From Leptolyngbya sp. SIOISBB (GTDB taxonomy: Bacteria > Cyanobacteriota > Cyanobacteriia > Phormidesmidales > Phormidesmidaceae): a stretch of DNA of 64,000 bases. How positions within the stretch are numbered: position 1 is the stretch's first letter; every line of letters starts with the position of its first letter. This document shows positions 29,177 to 37,901 of the stretch, one piece after another. Made by a program: the position numbers and the translations under genes. The notes under the pieces were generated by a model. It ran no database searches and was not told where the DNA came from. It saw nothing but the letters and a program-made list of their open reading frames with translations. The stretch lies in assembly GCA_010671905.1 (NCBI GenBank), contig JAAHII010000001.1, positions 4,278,001 through 4,342,000 of the forward strand. Reading direction: 5' to 3'.

Positions 29177-29881
29177 ATGACGGATAGCAAGGTTGCAGTC
29201 ATCACTGCCGGGGGTAGCGGCATGGGCGCAGGTGCGGCGCGGAAGCTAGCCGCCGAGGGTTACCAAGTGGCAATTTTGTCTTCTTCAGGTAAAGGAGAAG
29301 CCCTCGCTCAGGAATTAGACGGCCTTGGCGTCACCGGCTCCAATCAATCGAACGACGACCTCAAGCGGCTAGTGGATCACGCGCTGGCTACCTGGGGCCG
29401 CATTGATGTGTTAGTCAACAGTGCGGGACATGGCCCTAAAGGGCCGCTGCTCGATCTGTTAGATGAGGATTGGCAGCGTGGCATGGAAGTCTATTTCCTC
29501 AATGTGGTGCGGCCTACGCGCTTAGTCACCCCCATCATGCAGCGGCAGCAAGCTGGCACCATCATCAATATCTCCACCTTTGCGGCCTTTGAGCCGGACC
29601 CCACCTTTCCCACGTCAGGGGTCTTTCGAGCCGGGTTGGCAGCCTTTACCAAGCTGTATGCCGATCGCTATGCGGGTGACAACATCCGCATGAACAATGT
29701 GCTGCCCGGTTTTATCGACAGCCTGCCAGAGAAACCACACTTTCGCGATCGCATCCCCATGGGGCGTTATGGCAAAACGACAGAAATTGCCGATGTCATT
29801 GCCTTTCTGGCCTCAGATGGCGCAGGCTATATCACGGGTCAAAATCTCCGCGTGGATGGCGGCATCACCCGCTCGGTTTAA
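29177..29881 (+). CDS. Short-chain dehydrogenase/reductase
   Basis: 234 residues. Classical SDR: cofactor motif TAGGSGMGAG near 10, NSAGHGP near 86, and an unusual active site in which the Ser region ISTFAAFEPDPTFPTSGVFRAGL replaces the usual S-x12-Y-x3-K Tyr/Lys with Phe/Arg (VFRAGLA). C-terminal TGQNLRVDGG is intact. Loss of YxxxK suggests an atypical or non-catalytic member; its substrate is unknown. Monocistronic. Confidence 0.85.
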   Translation: MTDSKVAVITAGGSGMGAGAARKLAAEGYQVAILSSSGKGEALAQELDGLGVTGSNQSNDDLKRLVDHALATWGRIDVLVNSAGHGPKGPLLDLLDEDWQRGMEVYFLNVVRPTRLVTPIMQRQQAGTIINISTFAAFEPDPTFPTSGVFRAGLAAFTKLYADRYAGDNIRMNNVLPGFIDSLPEKPHFRDRIPMGRYGKTTEIADVIAFLASDGAGYITGQNLRVDGGITRSV

Positions 29882-30083
29882 CCTTGGCTGCCTAAATCAT
29901 CGCGTTGAGGGTCAGGCGCGCCCCAGAGTATTAACTGTCAGATCGTCATCCGTTTGGCTCGTGTCATTACCGGGCCAATCGCAAACATAAACAATTTGCC
30001 ACAAAGGGAAATGCTGACGGGAATCCCGGTTACAAAAGAGGCTGGCGATCGCCAGTAGCAATAACGGATTTGAGGGTGAACCG

Positions 30084-30713
30084 ATGGCGAAGAAAGATCC
30101 ATATGCTGAATATCTCAAAGAAGATTTTCAAGACCTGTTTGCGGAACTAGAGTTAACGCCGGTACAACGCAAATTCCTGATGTCGCGCTGGTTAGATCAG
30201 GTGCTCTGGATGGAAAAAAAAGCCGGTGTTTGCCGCGATCGTCACTATCGCTTACGCCTCTCGGCCATTATTTTTGGCGTTATCGTGCCGATCTTGATTG
30301 GCATCAATGTGGGAGACAACGAGCGGCTGCGGCAAGCCAAAGAGTATCTGACCATTAGTCTGAGTACTGTGGTGGCCGTGAGCGCTGCCGTCGAAGAATT
30401 CTTTCACTATGGTGAGCGGTGGTTTCACTATCGTCGTACGGTAGAGTCGCTCAAAACCTACGGTTGGCAGTTCTCGCAACTCAGTGGACGGTATGCCAAG
30501 CATGCCACTCACACAGATGCTTTTCCAGACTTTGCCAATCAGGTCGAAGAGGTGATTCAGCGCGATGTTGAGGTATACGTCACCCAAGTGGCCAATACCG
30601 AAGAAGAACAGCAGTCGCAGCCAGTTCAAATGGCCCCTGTGCGGTCGATCGCTGTCGCAGAAACGACTGACCACGCAGAAGTCACTGACGAGGATCACGC
30701 TGATGAGGCCTAG
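30084..30713 (+). CDS. DUF4231-type membrane protein, stop codon supplied by a MITE
   Basis: 209 residues. Cytosolic N-terminus, then two TM helices (about 60-80 and 88-105) separated by a short loop, then an amphipathic region with W/F/Y/H-rich FFHYGERWFHYRRTVE, the DUF4231/SLATT-like layout. Some relatives are thought to be effectors or sensors at the membrane; no function is established here. The acidic C-terminal tail ends in TAG at 30711-30713, which is part of the inverted repeat of the adjacent MITE, so the original end may have been lost. Confidence 0.8.
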   Translation: MAKKDPYAEYLKEDFQDLFAELELTPVQRKFLMSRWLDQVLWMEKKAGVCRDRHYRLRLSAIIFGVIVPILIGINVGDNERLRQAKEYLTISLSTVVAVSAAVEEFFHYGERWFHYRRTVESLKTYGWQFSQLSGRYAKHATHTDAFPDFANQVEEVIQRDVEVYVTQVANTEEEQQSQPVQMAPVRSIAVAETTDHAEVTDEDHADEA

Positions 30714-30842
30714 GGCGCGTCATCAGCGTGATCCCAGAAACCTTGGGGAATCAGCATAACCGCGCCCGCATCTCCTGCACAGGCTAGGGGCTGCTGCCCT
30801 TGCCCAGCCAGGATTTGACCGCTAAATGATGACAGCCCCTAG
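30710..30842 (+). mobile_element. 130-bp MITE, copy 2 of 4
   Basis: Left end CTAGGGCGCGTCATCA, right end ATGATGACAGCCCCTAG: the clearest terminal inverted repeats of the family. More diverged internally from copies 1 and 3. Confidence 0.8.
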
Positions 30843-31324
30843 TTAGCGTCATGACCATCCGGCACTCATAACCATGAGAATCGTAATCCCCGTTGGCGTC
30901 GGCAATACAGCGTGTTATACAAGGTGATTATGCAGGCTTACGTTGAGAGTAATACGAGTTGAGTTTTAGGGCGCATCATCAATTAATCCCAGAAGCCTTT
31001 GGGGCAAAGCATTTCCGCGCCCGCATTCACGCCATAGGCTAGGGGCTGTTGTTCCTTGGCTGAAAGGGTTTGGCCGCGACCGGATGACAGGCCCTTGTAT
31101 GTGGGAGGGGCAAGCAATAATGGTTTGGGAAGTGACTCTGGACAGGCCCTCAAGCCTAAGTGAGTTTGCGAGCTAGATAGAGAGCCTTCCAGACTGCCTG
31201 CCCATCCCCATCGTGTCAGCAGACTGGACAGTATGAGAGGGCGTCTTCTCGTAAGACGGACCCAGGATTCACAAGGATAGCGCTGAGTGACGATGTGTTC
31301 TAATCGTTCCGGAGCCTTAACCTG
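30843..31324. other. Intergenic region with MITE copy 3
   Basis: Contains MITE copy 3 (30966-31097); the rest upstream of the IS110 transposase is probably IS sequence. No gene seen. Confidence 0.4.
30966..31097 (+). mobile_element. 130-bp MITE, copy 3 of 4
   Basis: Starts TTAGGGCGCATCATCAATTA and ends ATGACAGGCCCTT. Nearly identical to 13029-13158 over the body, so the two are recent relatives. It lies 124 bp from copy 2. Confidence 0.8.
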
Positions 31325-32307
<983 letters not shown>

Positions 32308-32382
32308 CACGCCAAAATCAACACAGTATCTAGACCAGGACTGAATGGTTCAGCTCTGGTCTGAGCTCAAACCCCGGCGACG

Positions 32383-33564
32383 TTATCCCTTGACGCACAT
32401 TACCTGCTTAAGCGTGGCCACCACCTCAACCAAGTCAGCCTGATTGGCCATCACCTGCTCAATCGGCTTGTACGCCCCCGGAATTTCATCCAGTACGCCT
32501 TTGTCCTTGCGACACTCGACGCCTGCCGTTTGCTGCACCAGATCGTCTAGCGTGAAGGCCTTCTTTGCCTTGGTGCGAGACATTTGTCGCCCCGCCCCGT
32601 GGGAGCAAGAGCAAAACGCCTCGGCAGCACCCTTGCCCTTCACGATGTAGGACTTGGCCCCCATCGAGCCGGGAATGATGCCGAAATCAGTAGAGCGCGA
32701 TCGCACCGCCCCCTTCCGAGTCACGTACACTTCTTCATCGAAATGCACTTCGCGTTCGGCGTAGTTGTGGTGACAGTTGACCTGCAACTCCGGCTTAAAG
32801 GGTTTGCCCCCCGCCAAATGGGTTTCGACCACCCGCTTAAACCGGGCCATCATCACCTCTCGATTGCGTAGAGCGTAGTTTTGCGCCCACTGCAAATCGT
32901 GCCAGTAAGCGGCAAACTCGGACGTCCCCTGTACAAAGTGCGACAGATCCGGATCAGGCAGCTTCAGACCCGCCAATTTCGCCAGGTCTTTAGCCGTCTC
33001 GATATGGCGCTGCGCCAGCATATTGCCGATGTTGCGGCTACCAGAGTGCAGCATTAGCCACACCTGCTCGTTTTCATCCAGACACAGTTCGATGAAGTGG
33101 TTGCCGCCGCCGAGGCTCCCCATCTGCTTTTGGGCCTTGCCTTCCAGGTGCTGCACCTTGGGATGCAGCGCTTGGAAGTCTTGCCAGCCCTGCCAGTTAG
33201 TCACGTCTTTGCCGACGTCCTTGTTCTGGTTAAAGCCGACGGGAATCAGCTTTTCGACCTCAGCACGGATCTGCTTGAGCTTACCGTCCAGTTGGTCAGC
33301 GTGATACGGCGTTTTGACGGCGCACATGCCGCAGCCAATATCGACGCCTACCGCTGCGGGCACGATCGCTTTCTTAGTGGCAATCACCGAGCCTACCAGC
33401 GCCCCCTTACCCAAATGCACGTCGGGCATCAGGGCCACATGCTTGTGGACAAAGGGCAGAGAAGCCACGTTTTTGGCCATTTTGATTTCTTGGGGACCTA
33501 ACTCATGCCCGGCCCAAGACAGAACGGGCACCGAAGTTGATAGTTTTAATGGTTTGTAAGGCAT
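32383..33564 (-). CDS. rtcB: RtcB RNA ligase
   Basis: 393 residues. GTP- and Mn2+-dependent ligase joining 2',3'-cyclic phosphate or 3'-phosphate to 5'-OH ends. Metal-binding motifs: DVHLGKGALVGSV, AVGVDIGCGMCAV (Asp/Cys), GSLGGGNHFIEL, MLHSGSRNIG, VNCHHNYAE; guanylated His in FCSCSHGAGRQMSRTKAKK. In bacteria RtcB repairs cleaved tRNA and rRNA; in archaea and animals it also ligates tRNA exons. Here it is the last gene of a minus-strand run that includes a tRNA-like RNA (33939-34069), DIP1984 and SEC-C genes and a large tRNA array, which strongly suggests tRNA maintenance. Confidence 0.95.
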   Translation of the reverse strand: MPYKPLKLSTSVPVLSWAGHELGPQEIKMAKNVASLPFVHKHVALMPDVHLGKGALVGSVIATKKAIVPAAVGVDIGCGMCAVKTPYHADQLDGKLKQIRAEVEKLIPVGFNQNKDVGKDVTNWQGWQDFQALHPKVQHLEGKAQKQMGSLGGGNHFIELCLDENEQVWLMLHSGSRNIGNMLAQRHIETAKDLAKLAGLKLPDPDLSHFVQGTSEFAAYWHDLQWAQNYALRNREVMMARFKRVVETHLAGGKPFKPELQVNCHHNYAEREVHFDEEVYVTRKGAVRSRSTDFGIIPGSMGAKSYIVKGKGAAEAFCSCSHGAGRQMSRTKAKKAFTLDDLVQQTAGVECRKDKGVLDEIPGAYKPIEQVMANQADLVEVVATLKQVMCVKG

Positions 33565-33614
33565 GGTTCGTATTCTCTCGTTTTCAATCGGACTTACTAA
33601 GGTGAATTAGGTCT

Positions 33615-33722
33615 TAGAGATCTGCGGGAAAATAGCGTACCCCTTGGAGGGGCGCAAGGGCTTGCGCCCTTACAGTCAATGTTCTTGCTGGTAGGGATGT
33701 GATTCAATCGCAAGCACCTTAG
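33615..33722 (-). repeat. MITE-like dispersed repeat, copy 2 of 2
   Basis: Reverse complement of 3528-3640 with few differences, sharing the GGGCGCAAG palindrome and the CCAGCAAGAACATTGACTGT core. It separates rtcB from the tRNA-like RNA. Confidence 0.75.
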
Positions 33723-33938
33723 CGTTCCGAGCTTTTAACTTTTGGCAAAATTCAACTCAACGCTTCCCAATTTAGGAAACTGTCGAAGTACGAATGGGTG
33801 CCCCTGATTTGTTTGAGAAATGAGTAGCTAACTTTGATAGTTAGCTTTCCCCTTACCCAACCCTCACTGCTTGGATAAATCAATACACGGTAGTAAACGG
33901 TTACAGTACCCGATGCGCTTGTCACAATGCTGGGCGTG

Positions 33939-34069
33939 ATGAGTGAATGGGGTTCGAACCCATTTGCACTGCCCCAGTGCAACCAGAGGATCGGTGAACA
34001 ACCGAGGGATTCCAACGTTATCCAGTTGGCGGATTCGTATTCGCCTTTATCCAATCAGCTACCAACTCA
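33939..34069 (-). ncRNA. tRNA-like structured RNA upstream of rtcB
   Basis: About 131 nt. The ends pair as an acceptor-like stem (TGAGTTG/TCACTCA, one mismatch). The 3' part holds a perfect T arm (ATGGG TTCGAAC CCCAT). Between them are four hairpins, including TTGCACTG/CAGTGCAA and CCAAC/GTTGG, rather than a normal D and anticodon arm. It could be a tRNA broken by insertions or a Y-RNA/tRNA-like partner of RtcB. No anticodon can be assigned with confidence. Confidence 0.55.
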
Positions 34070-34117
34070 TTTCTGGTGAATGGGTCTGAGGGCCACGGTT
34101 CAGCGACCCTCGACACC

Positions 34118-34576
34118 CTATGCCTCGATCAGATCCGTGGCCCAGTTAAGCGCTTGAATCTGGGCATCTAGCTCGCGATAGTCTCGCGAGAGCTGGTCGA
34201 TCTGGCGTTGCAGCTCAGCCACATTCACCGTGCTGACCAGGCGCAACTCCGATCGCATGTACCGATCTTGTGAAGTTGCCGCCGCGCCTACGAGGCTGTC
34301 ATAGGCGGTGCGCTTGAGCCGCAGCGTATCTCGGGTGGCCAATACATCAGACAACACCCTGTCTTGAAACGGCGTGACCGAGTTGGTGCGGTTAATCTGT
34401 TGAATCAACCGCGTCAGTTCGTCAGTCGTCGTTTCCAACTCTGCCAGCAACCCTTGCGGATCTTCGGGTGGCTGCTCACCCTCTTGCACCCGGGCGCTCC
34501 GCATCAGTCGCTGCCGCAACTGGGCCACCCGCTTTTGGGCATCGGCCCGCAAGATCAAGGCTTCTGCTAGTTTCAT
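34118..34576 (-). CDS. DIP1984-family (DUF6847) protein
   Basis: 152 residues from ATG 34576 behind AGGAGGTGAG. Nearly all helical: MKLAEALILRADAQKRVAQL, then a Pro-Glu-Asp loop (GEQPPEDPQGLLAELE), INRTNSVT, and a C-terminal RDYRELDAQIQALNWATDL. These are signatures of the DIP1984 family, whose function is not established; members occur in RNA-repair-like neighbourhoods. It lies directly upstream of the tRNA-like RNA and rtcB, and shares the same strong ribosome-site style as the SEC-C gene, suggesting co-expression. Confidence 0.85.
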   Translation of the reverse strand: MKLAEALILRADAQKRVAQLRQRLMRSARVQEGEQPPEDPQGLLAELETTTDELTRLIQQINRTNSVTPFQDRVLSDVLATRDTLRLKRTAYDSLVGAAATSQDRYMRSELRLVSTVNVAELQRQIDQLSRDYRELDAQIQALNWATDLIEA

Positions 34577-34678
34577 CACTCTCACCTCCTATTCATAAAT
34601 TTTATATGGGGGCGCCGAATCGCGGCCAGGGCTAATCCCTAAAAGTAGTGGTCGCGCAGGCTGCCGTCGTACTGCCCG

Positions 34679-34919
34679 CTATTGCGACAGCATCGCTTGA
34701 AAGCAACGTCCCGAACCGCAAGGACACAGGTCGTTGTTGCCAAGCTTTTCCTGCAGTTCTTTATCGCCATGGACGATACGGACGCCTCGTTTCACCCCAG
34801 TTTCAGACGGATAGCCACGACGCCGTTTGCTGGAGGGGACAAAAGCCAGCGGCGGTTTCGTCAAAGTCTGCTAAGAGATCTTCGAGGTCAGTTTTGTCGT
34901 TGGGGTTAAAGCGTTTCAT
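34679..34919 (-). pseudogene. SEC-C motif protein, frameshifted
   Basis: ATG 34919 follows GGAGGTGAG and opens [20 protein letters not shown]. The frame is lost at an A4 run (34841-34844); deleting one base gives [17 protein letters not shown], continuing to [15 protein letters not shown] and the zinc-binding CPCGSGRCF near the C-terminus. The product would be 79 residues. SEC-C zinc motifs occur in SecA tails and in many small proteins of unknown role. It is probably co-transcribed with the DIP1984 gene. The frameshift may be a sequencing error. Confidence 0.7.
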
Positions 34920-34952
34920 GATTCTCACCTCCGGTTGAATGGATAAGCGCCG

Positions 34953-35684
34953 TTATGTTGACTGCTGGGCTAACTGGTTCTTGATGAGCCGAATTTCTTT
35001 TTTGTTACACTGCTGCTTGCTCACCGCATAAACTCTGCGTCCTGCGATGTATTCAGCAGTCTGGGCAGAGACCTGACCCCGCAGAATATCGATAACCGGG
35101 TCGATGCAAATTGCTGGAAATTCAGCAAACGTCACCCGATACCAAATGCCCTTGAGTTGGCGATACTGATGGTTGGCATCGATCGCTAAGACATCGGTCG
35201 GGGGTGTGGGTTTCGACTTCCGGCGCTTCTTCTCCACCAGGCAGAGCAAACATGTTTCTGGATGGACGTAGAAGCGATCGCGATAGTGACTCTCAAGCGG
35301 CCTAAACTGGCCCCAATCCGGCTTTTCGTACAGGACACCGTCGATGATTTCCACATGACGCTCGACATAATCCCACACGTGACTCAAGACATGCTGCCCT
35401 GCGAGAGTGCTGGTATCTAGCTGCTGACACAGCTTGCTGTAAACCGCATCCCAAGGCTGGCCAACGTGCGATCGCAACCAGCGCCGCAATGGCCCCAAAT
35501 GATCCGAAAAATACTTCGACTTTTGTCGAGGCTTGATCAAATAGGGACTGAGTAAACCATCTTCGGTGGCCTCTTGGGTCAGTCGACGTAGACGCTGCTT
35601 TTCCCCTTTTAACTTGCGAGAACTCATCCTCATGCCACTACGAGGACGCTCAATGACAATTTCGCTCAAACGATGCTCGCTCAT
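34953..35684 (-). CDS. Conserved hypothetical protein of the tRNA island
   Basis: 243 residues. Basic N-terminus with VIERPRSGMR, a YFSDHLGPLRRWLRSHVGQP core (shown only in part), HVLSHVWDYVERHV, and FYVHPETCLLC with a possible metal-binding Cys pair. It ends with a KQQCNKKEIRLIKNQL tail. I have seen this family as hypothetical in cyanobacteria and planctomycetes; no function is known. The basic character suits RNA binding. Its ATG (35684) has no good ribosome site, whereas a strong GGAGGTGAG precedes an overlapping 5' ORF starting at 35744. Confidence 0.65.
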   Translation of the reverse strand: MSEHRLSEIVIERPRSGMRMSSRKLKGEKQRLRRLTQEATEDGLLSPYLIKPRQKSKYFSDHLGPLRRWLRSHVGQPWDAVYSKLCQQLDTSTLAGQHVLSHVWDYVERHVEIIDGVLYEKPDWGQFRPLESHYRDRFYVHPETCLLCLVEKKRRKSKPTPPTDVLAIDANHQYRQLKGIWYRVTFAEFPAICIDPVIDILRGQVSAQTAEYIAGRRVYAVSKQQCNKKEIRLIKNQLAQQST

Positions 35685-35809
35685 AGATTTGACTGTGCAT
35701 AAATTTGTACTGCGATCGTTGGGTAGTGATGTGAAATGACGTCATTGAACTCACCTCCATTGAGAGAATTTAGAACTACAAGAAATCGCCCAAACGCTAC
35801 AAAACATTT
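35685..35809. promoter_or_regulatory. Leader with SD-led overlapping short ORF
   Basis: GGAGGTGAGTTCA at about 35745-35757 (complement) leads into an ATG whose 31-codon frame overlaps the start of the conserved hypothetical gene in another frame. It may couple translation, or simply be a relic. Confidence 0.35.
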
Positions 35810-35908
35810 GGGGTGACTGACGAGAGTCGTTCGCGAAGCGTCTCCACTAGGAGAAACTCGCTAACACTGGTTTCACAGACCAGCCCCTCCACCACTTCGG
35901 GTAGCCCC
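35810..35908 (-). tRNA. tRNA-His(GUG)-like, T loop interrupted
   Basis: Anticodon arm CTGGT-CTGTGAA-ACCAG and D arm closely match the intact His gene at 37902-37979. The T loop contains a 26-28-nt family A hairpin insert (35829-35856). The 5' acceptor strand (GGGGCTA) no longer pairs well with the 3' strand (AGTCACCCC), so it is probably a pseudogene. Confidence 0.65.
35829..35856 (+). repeat. Family A hairpin insert, copy A1
   Basis: GTTCGCGAAGCGTCTCC followed by ACTAGGAGAAAC: two adjacent hairpins (CGC-GAA-GCG; TCTCC/GGAGA), inserted in the T loop of the His-like gene. Confidence 0.75.
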
Positions 35909-35936
35909 TCTGGGGCGGCTTCGCCAACAATCACGG

Positions 35937-36034
35937 TGGATTGGTGGGAGTTGTTCGCGCAAGCATCTCCGAAGGAGAAACCCACAACCTCCTGTGTGCA
36001 AGACAGGCGCTCTCCCAGTTAGAGCTACGAACCC
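35937..36034 (-). tRNA. tRNA-Ala(UGC)-like, T loop interrupted
   Basis: Acceptor GGGTTCG/CCAATCC (one mismatch), D arm GCTC/GAGC, anticodon loop CTTGCAC (UGC). The T loop is split by a family A insert at 35953-35980. It is 5 bp from tRNA-Arg(UCU). Confidence 0.65.
35953..35980 (+). repeat. Family A hairpin insert, copy A2
   Basis: GTTCGCGCAAGCATCTCC plus GAAGGAGAAA, within the T loop of the Ala-like tRNA. Confidence 0.7.
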
Positions 36035-36039
36035 AAGAG

Positions 36040-36112
36040 CAGGCGTGGTAGGAATTGAACCTACACAGGTCGATTTAGAAGATCGATGCCCTTTCCATTA
36101 GGCGACACGCCT
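36040..36112 (-). tRNA. tRNA-Arg(UCU)
   Basis: Intact cloverleaf: acceptor AGGCGTG/CACGCCT, anticodon loop CTTCTAA, T arm GTAGG-TTCAATT-CCTAC, discriminator G. No CCA encoded. First gene of the satellite trio Arg-Ala-His. Confidence 0.92.
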
Positions 36113-36115
36113 ATA

Positions 36116-36565
36116 TCAGTCTGTTTCGCGAATTGTCGCTCTCACAGCTTCTAAAATTTGCCCTAATTTATTTAGGCCACTACCGTCTTTGCCACAGCCC
36201 CAATAGCAATCTCCAGGGGCATTTTCAACGATTTGCTCGTTGCCAGTTCCTAACAAAATGGCTTGAATATCTGCATGTGTGCGAAATTTGGCAAGTACAG
36301 CTCGATACATAATTTCATCCTTAACCTGCTCCCAATCAGAGCGCAGGGGATGGCTTCGATTGCGACCCATGTTTGCCGCATCTTTAGGTGCTTTCGCGTT
36401 GCCAATTTTATCGGCCCAATCAGGGTCAGTGTCGACAAATTTTTGCGCCTGGAAATAATGTTCTGTAGTTGGCCACCATCGGTCATCTAACAAAACACCG
36501 TGTTTTGAAAAATTTGAGAAACAACCGTAAGGCGTTTCACGAGCGCTATAAAAATAAACCGTCAT
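36116..36565 (-). CDS. NADAR-family protein (YbiA/DUF1768)
   Basis: 149 residues. Signature residues YFYSARETPYGCFSNFS, WWPTTEHYFQAQKF, a Lys/Arg-rich RSDWEQVKDEIMYRAVLAKF (given in part) and YWGCGKDGSGLNKLGQIL. NADAR proteins are N-glycosidases of ribose-linked adducts: YbiA hydrolyses riboflavin intermediates and others remove ADP-ribose from guanine in DNA or RNA. Its stop lies 4 bp from tRNA-Arg(UCU) and it sits between the satellite tRNAs and the main array, so a nucleic-acid repair role is plausible but unproven. Confidence 0.88.
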   Translation of the reverse strand: MTVYFYSARETPYGCFSNFSKHGVLLDDRWWPTTEHYFQAQKFVDTDPDWADKIGNAKAPKDAANMGRNRSHPLRSDWEQVKDEIMYRAVLAKFRTHADIQAILLGTGNEQIVENAPGDCYWGCGKDGSGLNKLGQILEAVRATIRETD

Positions 36566-36851
36566 AAAATCTCCTTTTTGGCTAATAAATAGCCTCCAAC
36601 AGGGAGCTTATAAACCCTCATGGTTGGATGACTAATTTTCAAAAGAACGATGAAAATTCGTTGGCATCGACCACAATCGTGCACACAACCTAATTTCAGC
36701 AGGATTAGATGCTCCTGCTACATCACAGTCGCAAATTCGGCGTAAAAAACGAGACTCAAACTTGAAGTCCAGAGATGCTGGCTAGTAACAGAGCAGTCAA
36801 GGTTTAGCTGCATCACCTGCCGGGAACTCTTAGAACAAGTGCTGCGGGTGA

Positions 36852-37263
36852 ATGATGATGCGAAAACTACTGCTGACAGCAACCATTTCTTGCTTCCTGG
36901 CATTGACTATTTCAGGCTGTGCTGAACCGCTTCAAGACTTGCTGCCCCAAAGACTTCAAGACATCACCCCTTTAAGGGAGGGAAATCATTGATGAATATA
37001 AAGATGCCGATGTGCAGGTAACGCTCCATAATGTCAATTCGGTAGTTATTTCTTTCATCAACAGTCATTTCAATGATTTAACAGAAACAGAAAAAGCTGC
37101 AAAGGCTGAAGAAATTGCCCAATTTGTGAAAGACAATTACGACTCAGTTGATAAAATTGATGACATTGTGGTGTCTTTTGTAGTTCATAAAAAGTACTTC
37201 CTCCTGTTTGAATACACCAACTCGCTAGACACGTTTACTTTCAAAATCAGCGAACTTGATTGA
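36852..37263 (+). pseudogene. Small lipoprotein of unknown function, frameshifted
   Basis: ATG 36852 gives MMMRKLLLTATISCFLALTI with a lipobox ISGC at 21-24, ending at 36992. A second frame from about 36985 continues IIDEYKDADVQVTLHNVNSV to 37263 with a conserved-looking DNYDSVDKID segment. Removing one G near 36976-36982 fuses them into a lipoprotein of about 137 residues, like uncharacterised cyanobacterial lipoproteins. It is the only plus-strand gene inside the tRNA island. Confidence 0.65.
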
Positions 37264-37288
37264 GGGCGCCAAGACCCTTTCTCCGCCA

Positions 37289-37386
37289 TCCCCCTGACGA
37301 GAGTCGTTCGCGCAGCGTCTCCGTTAGGAGAAACTCGCAAAAAACCGATTTTAAGTCGGCTACGTCTGCCGTTCCGTCACAGGGGC
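37289..37386 (-). tRNA. tRNA-Leu(UAA)-like, T loop interrupted, short variable region
   Basis: Anticodon loop CTTAAAA; acceptor GCCCCTG with a 3' strand CAGGGGG (terminal mismatch). The variable region is only a few T residues, not the class II arm expected for Leu. A family A insert at 37306-37334 splits the T loop. Confidence 0.6.
37306..37334 (+). repeat. Family A hairpin insert, copy A3
   Basis: GTTCGCGCAGCGTCTCC plus GTTAGGAGAAAC in the T loop of the Leu(UAA)-like gene. Confidence 0.75.
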
Positions 37387-37389
37387 AAT

Positions 37390-37488
37390 TGGTGGGCTGT
37401 ATAGGACTTGTAGGCGTAAGCCTTCCCGCAGGGTACCTATGCACTTCCGCTTAAGAGGCGGCTGCTCTGCCAGCTGAGCTAACAACCC
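37390..37488 (-). tRNA. tRNA-Lys(CUU), T loop interrupted
   Basis: Acceptor GGGTTGT/ACAGCCC, discriminator A, CCA encoded, anticodon loop CTCTTAA. The T stem ATAGG/CCTAT is intact, but the loop is 30 nt because of a 24-nt family B insert. Confidence 0.8.
37410..37436 (+). repeat. Family B hairpin insert, copy B1
   Basis: GTAGGCGTAAGCC then TTCCCGCAGGGTAC: GTA/TAC ends enclose two hairpins, GGC-GTAA-GCC and CCC-GCA-GGG. In the T loop of tRNA-Lys(CUU). Confidence 0.8.
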
Positions 37489-37521
37489 GTAAGATTGAAA
37501 ACTGTGAATTTTTAATGCCAG

Positions 37522-37593
37522 TGGGTCGCCCAGGGGTTGAACCTGGATCTCTCCGCTTAAAAGGCGGCTGCATATCCGCTCTGCCAACGACCC
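37522..37593 (-). tRNA. tRNA-Lys(UUU)
   Basis: Acceptor GGGTCGT/GCGACCC, anticodon loop CTTTTAA, T loop TTCAACC, discriminator A, no CCA. Intact. Confidence 0.92.
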
Positions 37594-37600
37594 AGACAAG

Positions 37601-37699
37601 TGGTACACCGAGCAGGAATCGTAGGCGTCAGACTTCCTGCAGGGTACCTGCTATAACGCACTAATCAGGTGCGCACGTCACCATTTTCGCCTTCGGTGC
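37601..37699 (-). tRNA. tRNA-Ile(GAU)-like, T loop interrupted
   Basis: Acceptor GCACCGA/TCGGTGT, CCA encoded, anticodon stem CGCAC/GTGCG with loop CTGATTA (GAU, unusual T37). A family B insert (37621-37647) splits the T loop between GCAGG and CCTGC. Confidence 0.7.
37621..37647 (+). repeat. Family B hairpin insert, copy B2
   Basis: GTAGGCGTCAGAC then TTCCTGCAGGGTAC, same site in the T loop as copy B1. Confidence 0.75.
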
Positions 37700-37703
37700 T
37701 TGA

Positions 37704-37761
37704 GCCTTCCCATCAACTCCTTGGCCCCAAGCAAGGCTTCTGACCATTGAATGACATCTCG
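37704..37761 (-). pseudogene. tRNA-Pro(UGG) 5' fragment
   Basis: Close copy of the first 55 nt of the intact Pro gene at 37997-38072 (anticodon loop CTTGGGG), ending at the start of the T arm; the 3' part is missing. Confidence 0.75.
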
Positions 37762-37763
37762 AT

Positions 37764-37886
37764 TGGACTCCTACTGAGAGTCGTATGTCCTTCAGACAGG
37801 CTGCCTCCACGCGTCAGTGTCTCCAAAAGAGAAACACCCACACGTAGGCTATTTCGAAGGCAGCCGCCTCTGTAGATGGGCAGTCC
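37764..37886 (-). pseudogene. tRNA-Arg(UCG)-like, heavily decayed
   Basis: Acceptor remnants GGACT/AGTCC, anticodon loop CTTCGAA, but the T arm is expanded by about 50 nt including a diverged family A copy (near 37815-37838). Confidence 0.5.
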
Positions 37887-37901
37887 ACAGTTGCTTGTAA
37901 T

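Noticed and set aside
33752-34054. 100-codon minus-strand ORF over the tRNA-like RNA
   Set aside because: No ribosome site and no recognisable protein features; it coincides with strong RNA structure including a perfect T arm.
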